DNA of 64,000 bases, taken from Solidesulfovibrio magneticus RS-1. Its GTDB lineage: Bacteria > Desulfobacterota > Desulfovibrionia > Desulfovibrionales > Desulfovibrionaceae. Positions 26,412-34,851 of the stretch are shown here, one piece after another (the stretch's first letter is position 1; each line of letters begins with the position of its first letter). A model generated the notes under the pieces. That model did no database searches. It had not been told where the DNA came from and was given only the letters and a program-made list of their open reading frames with translations. The stretch lies in assembly GCF_000010665.1 (NCBI RefSeq), contig NC_012796.1, positions 310,001-374,000 of the forward strand, read 5' to 3'. The position numbers and the translations under genes were made by a program.

Positions 26412-27260
26412 TCAGTCTCCCACCCTGGCCTCGACGGCGGCCAGCCGGCGTTCCAGGGAGGCGACGCGGCCTTCGAGGCCGGCGGCTTTTTCGGCCAGCC
26501 GGGTGCGGTGGGCCATGGATTCGGCCATGAGGTCGTCGAGGATCAGATTCTTTTCAAACCAGGCCCGCAGCAGGGTGCTGAGGTAGCGCCGGCCCATTTC
26601 GGTCAGGTGCAGGTTGGAGCTGCCCCAGGTGCGGCCCTGCCAGGAGATGGGCACCATGGCGATGGCGTAGCCGCGAATAAGCGTATTGAGCGACAGTTCG
26701 ATGGTGATGTTGAAGTGGCAGGCCTTGAGCGGCATGATGTCGCGGATGACGTAGGAGCGATAGGCTTTGAAGGAGTTGGTCAAGTCGTTGAAGCGCGTCC
26801 AGAACATGATCTGCATCATCTTGTTGACAAGGCGGTTTACGAAGAGCTTGAGCTTCGGGTAATTGACGCAGCGCGAGCCGCGCATGAACCGCGAGCCGAA
26901 GACGCAGTCGTAGCCTTCCTCGATCTTGCGGTAGTATTTGATGATGTCTTCGGGGTCATCGGACAGGTCGGCCATGCAGATGACAATGACGTCGCCGCTG
27001 GCCCGTTCCAGGCCGGCGCGCACGGCCCGGCCGAAGCCACGCGGCGGCTCGCGGTGGACGACCACCACGCCCGGGTCAGCCTCGGCCAGGGCGTCGAGAA
27101 CCGCGCCGGTGGCGTCGGCGCTGTTGTCGTTGACCAGCACCAGTTCGTAGGGAACGCCTTCGCGGCGCAGCACGGCGCGGATGCCGTCAATGGTGGCGGT
27201 GATGTTGCCTTCCTCGTTGTAGGCCGGGATGACGACGGACAGCAGCATGGCGTTTTTCAT
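26412..27260 (-). CDS. Polyprenyl-phosphate-sugar-type GT2 glycosyltransferase
   Basis: A 282-residue GT2 of the dolichyl/polyprenyl-phosphate mannosyltransferase type: VVIPAYNEEGNITATIDGI, VLVNDNSADAT, MADLSDDPEDI (the DxSDDP metal-site variant), GSRFMRGS and the conserved LTNSFKAYRSYV. These enzymes charge undecaprenyl phosphate with one sugar for later use by GT-C enzymes such as the one at 11163. There are no clear membrane helices. The last ~25 residues form a short coiled coil (LEGRVASLERRLAAVEARV). The start is ATG 27260 or ATG 27248. It sits between the acyltransferase and a radical SAM gene in the operon. Confidence 0.88.
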   Translation of the reverse strand: MKNAMLLSVVIPAYNEEGNITATIDGIRAVLRREGVPYELVLVNDNSADATGAVLDALAEADPGVVVVHREPPRGFGRAVRAGLERASGDVIVICMADLSDDPEDIIKYYRKIEEGYDCVFGSRFMRGSRCVNYPKLKLFVNRLVNKMMQIMFWTRFNDLTNSFKAYRSYVIRDIMPLKACHFNITIELSLNTLIRGYAIAMVPISWQGRTWGSSNLHLTEMGRRYLSTLLRAWFEKNLILDDLMAESMAHRTRLAEKAAGLEGRVASLERRLAAVEARVGD

Positions 27261-27320
27261 GGGCAGGCTCGCTTTGGCGGTGGCGTTGGGGCGCGATTGT
27301 GTCCGAGGGGGGCGCGGGCT

Positions 27321-28241
27321 TCAAGAAAAAAGATGGGTTTCCAGGCCATGCCACCAGCCGGGCCGGGAGGCGACCCGGTCGGCGTAGCGGGCCATGAACG
27401 CCCGGGTCATGGCCAGGGCGGCCGCGTCGCGGTCCATGCCCTGGGGCGGGATGATGGGCGCGTCCAGAACAAAACGGAAGGGGGCGTCGCGTCCGGGTTC
27501 GAGAAATCCCGGCACAAGCGCCGCCCCGGCCGACAGGGCCAGCCGGGCCGGGCCAAGGGGCACGGACAGCGCCCCGCCCGGGAACTCCACCGTGGCGTGA
27601 TGGCCGAAGGCGGGCTGGCCCGGGCCGTCGTCGGCCGTGGTCATGACCACGCCCCCGGCGCGCAAGTGGGTGAGCGCCAGGCGCACGCCCGGCCCGGGCG
27701 GCACGATGCGGGCCGGGATGCGGGCTTCGTAGCGCGCCCGCAGGCGGAAGGCCACGCGGCGGCCGACAAACGACAAGCCCTCGTCCGAAAGGTGGCCGAT
27801 CTGGACCATGGGGAAGCCCAGCGCTCCCAGGGCGGCCAGGGGCATCTGGGTCGGGCCGAAGTGGCCGATGGGGATGACCGCGCCCCGGCCGTGGGCCAGG
27901 GCCAGCCCCAAGCGGTCGAGGCCGTCGATTTCCAGCAACTCGTGGAAATTGGCGGCGGTCAGGCGCGGCAATTGAAAGACGATGAGCTGGTTGACGTAGT
28001 GGGTGGCAAAGGCGTCGAGCACGGCTTGTTCCGCCTCGGCCTCGGCAAGGGCGGGATTAACGGCCCGGGCGGCGATAGCGATGCGCCCGGCCCGGCCCCG
28101 GGACAGGGCGGCGTGGAGCCGGCCCATGGCCCGGTAGAGGGCCACGGCCGCCCGGGGCGGCAGGCGCTCGGCGACAAGGCGCAGGGGATACCAGACGAAA
28201 AGGCGCAGCAGGTCACGGGAGAAGCTTTCGCGCACGCGCAC
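27321..28241 (-). CDS. LpxL/HtrB-like acyltransferase with altered active-site motif
   Basis: A 306-residue protein of the lysophospholipid / lipid A late acyltransferase family: N-terminal hydrophobic stretch, long helices with HYVNQLIVFQLPRLTAANFHELLEIDG, then the catalytic block GHFGPTQMPLAALG, followed by AGGVVMTTADDGPG and a VPLGPARLALSAGAALVPG block. The family active site is H-x4-[D/E]; here the fifth position after His is Gln (HFGPTQ), so activity may be altered or use another acid. The start is GTG 28241, two bases after the upstream radical SAM stop. It is in mid-operon, implying that the product is acylated or acyl-carrying. Membrane association is likely. Confidence 0.8.
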   Translation of the reverse strand: MRVRESFSRDLLRLFVWYPLRLVAERLPPRAAVALYRAMGRLHAALSRGRAGRIAIAARAVNPALAEAEAEQAVLDAFATHYVNQLIVFQLPRLTAANFHELLEIDGLDRLGLALAHGRGAVIPIGHFGPTQMPLAALGALGFPMVQIGHLSDEGLSFVGRRVAFRLRARYEARIPARIVPPGPGVRLALTHLRAGGVVMTTADDGPGQPAFGHHATVEFPGGALSVPLGPARLALSAGAALVPGFLEPGRDAPFRFVLDAPIIPPQGMDRDAAALAMTRAFMARYADRVASRPGWWHGLETHLFS

Positions 28242-28243
28242 GG

Positions 28244-29536
28244 CTATTTCCCGGCGGCCCGCAGCAGCAGATCGAAGCCCTTTTCGATCCAGGCGGTTTT
28301 TGGCTGGGTGTACATGACCGGCGCAAGCAAGTCGGCGTCCGGGGGGATAATTCCCTCGGCCACGGCCCGGCGGGCCAGGGCGGTATGGGGCTCGACCCGG
28401 ATGCTGTTGAGCTCGAAGTGGGCTTTCCTGCCCATCTCGCGGCGGGCCTTGAGGATAAAGCGCAGCATGGCCAGGGCCGCCTTGGCGGTCTGGCCGGGCG
28501 GGTTCTTGAAGAAGTTGTAGCTGACCTCGAAGCAGCCCAGATCGCGCACCAGGGCGTAGGCAGCCTCGATCTCGGCCACGGACGAGGCCTTGCCCAGGGC
28601 ACCCAGCGCCTCATCGCTAAAGGCGTCCGGCGAAAAGATCACGGTGTCGCAGCCGGCCCGGCGGGCCAGGGTCAGAAAATCGCGCGTGAGTCCCCTTTCG
28701 GCGAACCAGGCCGACCAGGGCAGGGGCGAACCGGCTTCGATGAGGGCCTCCATGACGGCGGCGGCATGGTCGGCGGGCAGATTGAAGACCGAATCGAGGA
28801 AGGTGAACCGCCGCGCGCCGTGGACGTCGCGAAGGGCGACGACCTCGACCGCCACCTGCCCGGGGGCTTTGCGGCGGTAGCGCCGGCCGTTGAGGAACCC
28901 GTAGGGACAGTAGACGCAGGCAAGCGCGCAGCCGCGCTTGGTCTCGACGCCCACGCCCCAGGGCACGGCGACGTAGGGGGCCAGGGGCAGGATGGAAAAA
29001 TCCGGGGAGGGCAGGTCGGCCAGATCGATCTTGTCCGAGGGGCCGGTGAAAAACGGGCTGCCGTCTGGCCGGCGGGTCCAGAGCGAGGGCACGGCGGCCG
29101 GGTCGCCCCGGGCCTCCAGGGTCGCGGCCAGGGCGGCGAAGGCGGCTTCGCCTTCCAGGGCCACGCCGTGGTCGATGGCCGGCCAGCCGGCCATGACGGC
29201 CTCGGCGAACATGGAAAAACCGGCCCCGCCGACCACCACCGGCCCGGTTGTCTCCTGCCTGGCCACGGCCACGGTTTCGCCAAAGGGCGGCAGATAGGAG
29301 ACGTTGACCCGGGTGTTGGTGGAGTCGATGTTGCGCAGGGAAACGCCGGTGAGGTCCGGGGCGAAGTCGCGCAGGAACCCGGCCAGGGCGGCCATGGGGT
29401 CGCCAGGGGCCACGTTGGGGTCAAAGGCGGCCACGACATGCCCCGGCAGGCTGGCGGCCAGGGAGGCCAGGCCGATGGGGAAAACCGGGTCTGTCGTGCC
29501 GGGGCCGAGCCAGGATTGGACCAGGGCGATTCTCAC
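28244..29536 (-). CDS. B12-binding-type radical SAM protein
   Basis: About 430 residues starting at GTG 29536, which overlaps the previous stop by four bases (GTGA). The N-terminal part is Rossmann-like (IALVQSWLGPGTTDPVFP, GVSLRNIDSTNTR, VVVGGAGFSMF), followed by a radical SAM barrel with KRGCALACVYCPYG (Cys203, 207, 210). FTFLDSVFNLPADHA and SYNFFKNPPGQT are later barrel motifs. The N-terminal domain lacks DxHxxG. ATG starts far upstream in the same frame are rejected because they overlap the preceding gene. It is tightly coupled to the genes on both sides (4-base overlap, 2-base gap). Substrate unknown. Confidence 0.86.
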   Translation of the reverse strand: MRIALVQSWLGPGTTDPVFPIGLASLAASLPGHVVAAFDPNVAPGDPMAALAGFLRDFAPDLTGVSLRNIDSTNTRVNVSYLPPFGETVAVARQETTGPVVVGGAGFSMFAEAVMAGWPAIDHGVALEGEAAFAALAATLEARGDPAAVPSLWTRRPDGSPFFTGPSDKIDLADLPSPDFSILPLAPYVAVPWGVGVETKRGCALACVYCPYGFLNGRRYRRKAPGQVAVEVVALRDVHGARRFTFLDSVFNLPADHAAAVMEALIEAGSPLPWSAWFAERGLTRDFLTLARRAGCDTVIFSPDAFSDEALGALGKASSVAEIEAAYALVRDLGCFEVSYNFFKNPPGQTAKAALAMLRFILKARREMGRKAHFELNSIRVEPHTALARRAVAEGIIPPDADLLAPVMYTQPKTAWIEKGFDLLLRAAGK

Positions 29537-31065
29537 GCGTGGTCCCCCGGCCGGGCGCGCCAGCTTCGGGCCAGGCGCAGGAGCTTTTTGACCGGTTCGG
29601 CCAGGGCGAACACGGCCCGCCAGACCGGGGCCATGACCGGCTGGGACAGGGGCACGGCCACGGCGTCGGAAGCCAGCCAAGCCAGGAGCTTTGAGGGCAT
29701 CCGGCCGCCCTTGGCCAACAGGATCAGCAGGTTGACGTAGTCCGGCCGGCGCATGGTGTAGCTTTTGGTATAGACCTGCCGGCGCTCGTCGGTGAGAAAT
29801 CCGTCGGCGGCGGCCATGGCGTGGAGCTTGGTGCCGGGGTAGAGCACCAGGGAAAAGGGCTGGAGCCGGAAAGGCTTGGGGATCTGGGCGATAAAGCGCA
29901 CCGATTCCAGACGGTCGGCCAGCGTCTCGTAGGGCGTGTCCAGGATGAAGTCGTAGCTCGGCGGCAGGAGCTTGTCCTTGTAGGCGTTGATGACGGCCAT
30001 GGCTTTTAACATCACCGCGTTGCCCATGGCCTTGCGGTTGAACAGTTCCTGGATGCGGGCCGAGCCGGTCTGGACGCCCATTTGCAGATAGCATAGGCCG
30101 GCGTCGGTCAGGGCGTCGAGCTTTTCCCGGGTGATGGTGGCCGGCGAACCCAGGCAGGTGAAGGGCAGGCCGACCCGGGCCTTCCACTGGCGGCAAAATT
30201 CCCGGATTTCTTCCAGGGGCCGGGCGAAAAAGGCGTCGTCGGAGATCCAGACGTAGCCGATATGCGGCAGTGTCCGGCGCACGGTCTCCAGCTCGGCCAT
30301 GACGTGCTCCGTGCCGCGCCAGCGCAGATAGCCCTTGGCCCCGTACAGGGCCTTGACCGCGTCGTTGACGCAGTAGGCGCAGCGATGGGGGCAGCCCCGG
30401 CCGGTCATGGTCTGGTAGCCGACCCGGCCGAGCAGCCGCGACACCGTGCCCCGGGCCAAAAACGCCTCGGTCATGGCCGGGGTCAAGGGCACAATGCCGT
30501 CCTGGGGATGCTCGGGGTCCCAGATGTGGTGGTCGTCGTGGGACCAGTCAGGCGGCGGCAGGCTGTCGAGGTCCTGGGTCAGGGGGCGCACCGGATTTTG
30601 GGCCAGGCAGCCGTCGGCGCGCCGGGTCCAGATGTTGGGGATGGCCGTGGCGTCGTTGCCGGTCGCCAGGGCTTCGGCCAGATCGGCCAGGGCTTCCTCG
30701 CCGTCGCCCACGCAGACGTAGTCGGCGACGGCCAGGCACTCCTCGGGCCGGATGGTCGGATGCACCCCGCCCCAGACCACGGGCGGGCCGCCGGCATCCC
30801 CCAGCGCCCGGGTGATCTGGGCGGCGTTGTCCACGTAGTTGGTCATCAGCGACACCCCGACCAGGGAACAGTCAGCGCACAGCCGGACCAGATCGGCCAT
30901 GACGTGGGCCGGGTAACGCTCGGGCGCGTCCAGCAGGGCGTCCCCCAGGGGATCGGGCAAAAGGATCAGGCGCACGGCCAGGCCTCGGGCCTTGAGATAG
31001 GCGGCGATGGAGCGCAGGCCGTAGGCGGTGATGTCGGGATAGGGGGAGATCAGGGCGACGCGCAT
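29533..31065 (-). CDS. B12-binding-type radical SAM protein (paralogue of 17203-18801)
   Basis: A 510-residue enzyme. The N-terminal cobalamin-type domain has LISPYPDITAYGLRSIAAYL, LVGVSLMTNYVDNAA and VVWGGVHPTIRPEE. The radical SAM site is GRGCPHRCAYC (Cys225, 229, 232), followed by WISDDAFFARPLEEI, CYLQMGVQTGSARIQELF and DFILDTPYETLADRL. The sequence parallels the 17203 gene along its whole length, so one is a duplicate of the other or both came from the same ancestor. ATG 31065 has AAAGGA about 9 bases upstream; longer starts to 31269 are rejected as Arg/Pro-rich shadow. It overlaps the next radical SAM gene by 4 bases. Substrate unknown. Confidence 0.87.
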   Translation of the reverse strand: MRVALISPYPDITAYGLRSIAAYLKARGLAVRLILLPDPLGDALLDAPERYPAHVMADLVRLCADCSLVGVSLMTNYVDNAAQITRALGDAGGPPVVWGGVHPTIRPEECLAVADYVCVGDGEEALADLAEALATGNDATAIPNIWTRRADGCLAQNPVRPLTQDLDSLPPPDWSHDDHHIWDPEHPQDGIVPLTPAMTEAFLARGTVSRLLGRVGYQTMTGRGCPHRCAYCVNDAVKALYGAKGYLRWRGTEHVMAELETVRRTLPHIGYVWISDDAFFARPLEEIREFCRQWKARVGLPFTCLGSPATITREKLDALTDAGLCYLQMGVQTGSARIQELFNRKAMGNAVMLKAMAVINAYKDKLLPPSYDFILDTPYETLADRLESVRFIAQIPKPFRLQPFSLVLYPGTKLHAMAAADGFLTDERRQVYTKSYTMRRPDYVNLLILLAKGGRMPSKLLAWLASDAVAVPLSQPVMAPVWRAVFALAEPVKKLLRLARSWRARPGDHA

Positions 31066-31171
31066 GGCATGGTGTCCTTTGGCGCGACGTCGCGCCCAGG
31101 GGTTGTGCGATGCCGGCGGTGGTCTGTCAAGGCAGGGGGGCGGCGGCCTTGGCCGTCGCGGCCGGGAGACG

Positions 31172-32389
31172 TCACCGGGTCGCTGCCTTGTAGGCCTTGT
31201 AGAAGTCGAGAATGTGCGGCGGGCAGCCGGCCACGAAGCGGGCCACGTTTCCCGGCCGGCGCACGTCAAAGGCCAGGGGCGCGGCGCAGGCTCCGAAACA
31301 CCAGAGCTGGCCGGGCACGTTTCGCAGATTGACGGCCTGGGGCATGGGCACGCCGAGATAGACGGTGTGGGGCGTGCCGGCGGCGAAGCCGTCCTCGGTG
31401 GCCAGTTTGTCCAGGGCGTGGCGCAGGGCCGATTGGCAGCCCTGGCAGGCCCCGCCCTCGATGACCCGCACGGCGGGATAGGCCCCCATGGAGCTCAGGA
31501 CCGGCCGGACAAACCGCCGTCGGCAGCGGTCCGGATCGTCGCCGGCCACGTCGATGGCGGCCAGGTCGGTCTCGCCCAGGCCCTCCTGGCGGGCCAGACG
31601 CAGCATGGCCACCTCGTTGGCGGCGATGCCCATGAGGTCGGCGCAGACCGTATCCACGGCGCAGACGTCCGCGCCGGCCACGACGACGTTCATGTCCGGC
31701 AGGCTGGACCCGGACAGCGGGGCTTGGCCCTGCACGGCCCACAGCCCGTCCACCACGGTCAGATGGGGCCGGATGGCCCGCAGGATGTCCACGATCTTGA
31801 GGTTGATGTCGTTGCGGTGAAACGGCATCCGGTTGTCGTCGAGAATGAGTCCGTATTGGTTTTTGATGCCCAGGGTCACCAGGGTGTGCACGTGGGTCTT
31901 CATCTTGGGCAGGTTGATGTAGACCTCGGCTTCAAGCACGGCCTGGGGCAGGGGCACGGGGTCGAAGAGAAAGGCCCCGGGATTGGGGACCGGGACCGGC
32001 GGCTTAGCGTCGAAAGCGACCAGCTGCGCGCCTTCGGCCTCCAGGCGGTGCAGGAAGCCGGACAGACCGGCGGTGGCCTCCAGCAGGGACAGGCCCCAGC
32101 CCGGGTTGTCGCCCACGGCAACCGACCGCGCCCCGGCCCGGACAAGGAGCCGGACCATGGCCAGGATCACCCGTTCGTCGGTGACCACCGACCGGGGGCT
32201 GGCCGGATTGGGCCGCACGAGGTTGGGCTTGAGAAAGACCGACTTGCCGCCGACCAAGGCCGGCAGGTCACAGCAGACGGCCACGGCCCGGTCGACCAGC
32301 GCCGTCACGGCGGTCAAGCCGGCCTCGGTGTAATTGTCCGGGGCCTCGCCGATTACGGCGTGGGCGAGTCCGACACAAGGGCGCGCCAT
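31172..32389 (-). CDS. DUF362-family Fe-S protein
   Basis: A 405-residue protein matching the DUF362 family: FLKPNLVRPNPASPRSVVTD, VGDNPGWGLSLLEATAG, INLPKMKTHVHTLVTLGIKNQYG and the VDTVCADLMG block. The C-terminal third contains Cys clusters (EGGACQGCQSAL, LWCFGACAAP, FVAGCPPH) that could bind an iron-sulfur centre. DUF362 proteins are of unknown reaction and occur with radical SAM and adenylating enzymes. ATG 32389 has AGGAGG about 10 bases upstream and lies within the preceding ligase gene (37-base overlap). A 106-base gap follows before the radical SAM gene. An electron-transfer or reductive role is a guess. Confidence 0.85.
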   Translation of the reverse strand: MARPCVGLAHAVIGEAPDNYTEAGLTAVTALVDRAVAVCCDLPALVGGKSVFLKPNLVRPNPASPRSVVTDERVILAMVRLLVRAGARSVAVGDNPGWGLSLLEATAGLSGFLHRLEAEGAQLVAFDAKPPVPVPNPGAFLFDPVPLPQAVLEAEVYINLPKMKTHVHTLVTLGIKNQYGLILDDNRMPFHRNDINLKIVDILRAIRPHLTVVDGLWAVQGQAPLSGSSLPDMNVVVAGADVCAVDTVCADLMGIAANEVAMLRLARQEGLGETDLAAIDVAGDDPDRCRRRFVRPVLSSMGAYPAVRVIEGGACQGCQSALRHALDKLATEDGFAAGTPHTVYLGVPMPQAVNLRNVPGQLWCFGACAAPLAFDVRRPGNVARFVAGCPPHILDFYKAYKAATR

Positions 32390-33873
32390 GCGATCTTGCC
32401 TCCTGGAGTGCGGGGAAGGGCGTCGCGGATTTCGATGACCCGCGGCATTTTCAGGCGGTGCAGCCGGCCGGACAGGAAACGGCGCAGCTCGCCGGGACTC
32501 AAGGACGCGCCGTTTTTCGGGGCGACCACGGCCTTGGCCGCCTCGCCGCGCAGGGCGTCGGCCACCGGAATGACCACGGCCTCGGCCACGTCCGGGTGCT
32601 GGCGCAAGGCCTCCTCGATCTCCACCGGAAAGACCTTCATGCCCCCGACCTTGAGCAGCATGGATTGGCGGCCGGCGAAGAAAAAGCGTCCGTCCCCGTC
32701 GTGAAAGACCTCGTCGCCGGTGCGAAAGCGGCCGCCGTAAAGGCGAAATTCCGGCCGCGGCTCCTCGCCGAAATAGCCCGGGCAGACGCCCGGCCCCGAT
32801 ATTACCAGCTCGCCGGGTTCGCCCGGGTCGCAGGGCGAGCCGTCCTCGCGGGTGACGGCCACGTCGTAGCCGGGCACGGGCCGGCCCAGGCAGCACGGGG
32901 CGTAGGCGTCGCCCGGGCGGTTGGCCAGGGCCACGCCCGTGGTCTCGGTGCTGCCCCAGACGGGCAGGATCGACGCGCCAAAACGCTCCCGAAGGCCGGC
33001 TGCCAGGGCCGAGGGCACGTGCATGCCGCCGGATTCGGCCAGACGCACGGCGGCAAGCGGATTGTCCGCCCCGGCCGGCAGGCGCAGCAAGGTTTCGTAG
33101 ATGGCGGCCACGGCCATCAGCGCCGTGACCTTGTGGCGGGAACACGCCTCGGCCACGGCCCGGGACGAAACCCTGTCGCAAAGGACCATGGTTCCGCCCA
33201 GAGCCAGGGGGCGCAGCAGGGTCTCGTGGGGGTGGACGAAAACCGGCATCATGCACAGGTGAACGTCGTCGGGGGTCAGGGCGAAGGCGTCAATGGCGGC
33301 CGCGGTATTGGCCAGGAGGTTGCCCAGGGTCGTCACCGCGCCCTTGGGCGCGCCGGTGGTGCCGGAGGTGAAGTTCAAATAGACCGGGTCGTCGGGTTGG
33401 ACCCGGGGCAGGGCGGCGGGCATGGGGCCGGCGGCCAGTTCGGCCAGGGTCGGCTTGCCCGCCGGGGCCGGTCCGTCGCAGACCACCGTGGGCATGGGCG
33501 CGTCCTCGGGGTAGAGAGCGGCCAGGGCCGGCAGGTATTCGGCGGCCACGACCAGGACCGCCGGGGTCAGGCGGTCGAGGATGGCCCGGGTCACTTCGGG
33601 CGGCTGGTTGGGGTCCAGGGGGAAAAAGGCGCCGCCGGCAGCGGCGGCGGCCAGGAAGGCGGTGACGGCCTGGGGCGTTTTACGGGCATAGACGGCCAGA
33701 CGTTGGCCCGGGGCCAGACCCAGGCCGGCCAAGCCGCCGGCTAGACGCAGGGCGGCCTCGGCCAGGGCCTCGTGGGACACGGACACGTCGCCGGACAGGA
33801 TGGCCGGCGCACCGCCCCGGACTTGGGCGTTTCGACGCAGCATCCCGGCCAGGGTTTCGTCATCTTGGAACAT
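32353..33873 (-). CDS. AMP-forming acyl/aryl ligase (adenylation enzyme)
   Basis: A 506-residue member of the ANL superfamily: P-loop LNFTSGTTGAPKGAVTTLG (about 166-184), WGSTETTG, RFRTGDEV and the C-terminal catalytic-lysine region PRTPGGKIAW. These enzymes activate a carboxylic acid with ATP and load it on CoA or a carrier protein. No acyl-carrier gene is adjacent. ATG 33873 begins MFQDDETLAGML at the usual distance from the first domain; longer starts are rejected. It is the first gene of the eight-gene minus-strand operon and overlaps DUF362 by 37 bases. The acid substrate cannot be read from sequence. Confidence 0.9.
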   Translation of the reverse strand: MFQDDETLAGMLRRNAQVRGGAPAILSGDVSVSHEALAEAALRLAGGLAGLGLAPGQRLAVYARKTPQAVTAFLAAAAAGGAFFPLDPNQPPEVTRAILDRLTPAVLVVAAEYLPALAALYPEDAPMPTVVCDGPAPAGKPTLAELAAGPMPAALPRVQPDDPVYLNFTSGTTGAPKGAVTTLGNLLANTAAAIDAFALTPDDVHLCMMPVFVHPHETLLRPLALGGTMVLCDRVSSRAVAEACSRHKVTALMAVAAIYETLLRLPAGADNPLAAVRLAESGGMHVPSALAAGLRERFGASILPVWGSTETTGVALANRPGDAYAPCCLGRPVPGYDVAVTREDGSPCDPGEPGELVISGPGVCPGYFGEEPRPEFRLYGGRFRTGDEVFHDGDGRFFFAGRQSMLLKVGGMKVFPVEIEEALRQHPDVAEAVVIPVADALRGEAAKAVVAPKNGASLSPGELRRFLSGRLHRLKMPRVIEIRDALPRTPGGKIAWRALVSDSPTP

Positions 33874-33932
33874 GTCCCGACATACTGCATAAAAAAGAAT
33901 TATGGCAAGGCATTCCAGCGGGCTTGGGACGA

Positions 33933-33960
33933 TTGCCGGGCCGAACGTTCCGGTATACAT
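33933..33960 (+). promoter_or_regulatory. Weak promoter candidate before small exported protein
   Basis: TATACAT at 33954-33960 is a good -10 box. The best -35, TTGCCG at 33933-33938, leaves only 15 bases between, so the match is poor. The 155-base gap must also hold the promoter of the minus-strand ligase operon, which I could not place. Confidence 0.25.
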
Positions 33961-34028
33961 GCAGTCCGCGAGGGCATGGCGCGTCGGCCCGAGCCGCTTG
34001 GCGCATGATACGGACGCGTGGAGATTTT

Positions 34029-34379
34029 ATGAGACAGCACCGATATTACCTTGGACTCATGGCCGCTGTGCTTCTGGTTTGCCTGATGGTGCTGGCCGCC
34101 GGCTCGGCTGGCGCGGCCAAGGCTGATGACGACGGCAAACCGCTGAAGACCGGCGTTACGATAACCGGCATCGTTGAAGACGACTATACCGACGGCCTGC
34201 TCGTCACCACCGAGGACGGCACCAGCTACATGGTGTTGACCCCCGAGGAAGTGAGCCTGGAGCAGGAAGAGGCATTTCACAAGAAGTTCAAGGGGCAGTC
34301 CGTGACGCTGACGGGCAATGTCTTTCGGGATGAGGACGGATCGCTGAGTCTGTTTGTGATGAATCTGCCGGCGCAATGA
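34029..34379 (+). CDS. Small exported protein, OB-like, unknown function
   Basis: A 116-residue protein with a signal peptide (cleavage near residue 29, AGSAGAAKA) and a mature part rich in beta strands: TGVTITGIVEDDYTDGLLVT, SYMVLTPEEVSLEQEEAFHK and QSVTLTGNVFRDEDGSL. This spacing of short strands and a helix resembles small periplasmic OB-fold proteins, but I recognise no named family. GGAG precedes ATG 34029 by a few bases. It is alone on the plus strand, divergent from the ligase operon. It lies at the edge of the lower-G+C region. Confidence 0.75.
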   Translation: MRQHRYYLGLMAAVLLVCLMVLAAGSAGAAKADDDGKPLKTGVTITGIVEDDYTDGLLVTTEDGTSYMVLTPEEVSLEQEEAFHKKFKGQSVTLTGNVFRDEDGSLSLFVMNLPAQ

Positions 34380-34851
34380 TTCTGCTGGGCGCAAAATACT
34401 GCCGGTGAAGGTCGCCGGCGCCTTCCTCCGCTAGCCCCGAGGCTCCGGTCGGACCTTTTGTGTCAGGCTTGGGCGTTACCCCGCCAGTTTACGTGCCGTC
34501 GGACATGGACGAACACGCCCGGGCGTGCCGCTTGGCGGCGGCTATACCGGCCGTTGCCGGGATTTGCGGATGCAATCGCTGCTCGGTGCGCTAGTCTAGC
34601 TGATTTTCCTTTCACGGAGAATGCCTAAGAGCATTGAGTGAACGCGGCGGATGCTGGGAATCTTGTCGGCATTGCGCCGATGTCGAGTGCATCGGGTCGT
34701 ATCGTCTTGAGAGACGATTTGATGCTTTTGGCTCGCGATGAAATGCTTGGTTCTATAACGGCGTTCCCTGGGCGATTCTGTGGTCCGTCTTGTGGTGTAA
34801 AGACGTAAATGCCATGATCTTATGATGTCTGAGGACTGTTTGTTTGCGGGC
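34380..34851. other. Gene-poor gap at edge of low-G+C region
   Basis: A 472-base gap. Only short open frames of poor quality are seen. One 6-base hairpin (TCGTCT-TGAG-AGACGA, about 34701-34716) and a GCCGG...CCGGC pair near 34402 are present. No convincing terminator, RNA gene or insertion-sequence end was found. Base composition shifts here from GC-rich to more balanced sequence. Confidence 0.5.

Noticed and set aside
26346-28520. 724-codon plus-strand open frame
   Set aside because: Antisense to three real genes, with low-complexity Gly/Gln/His composition.
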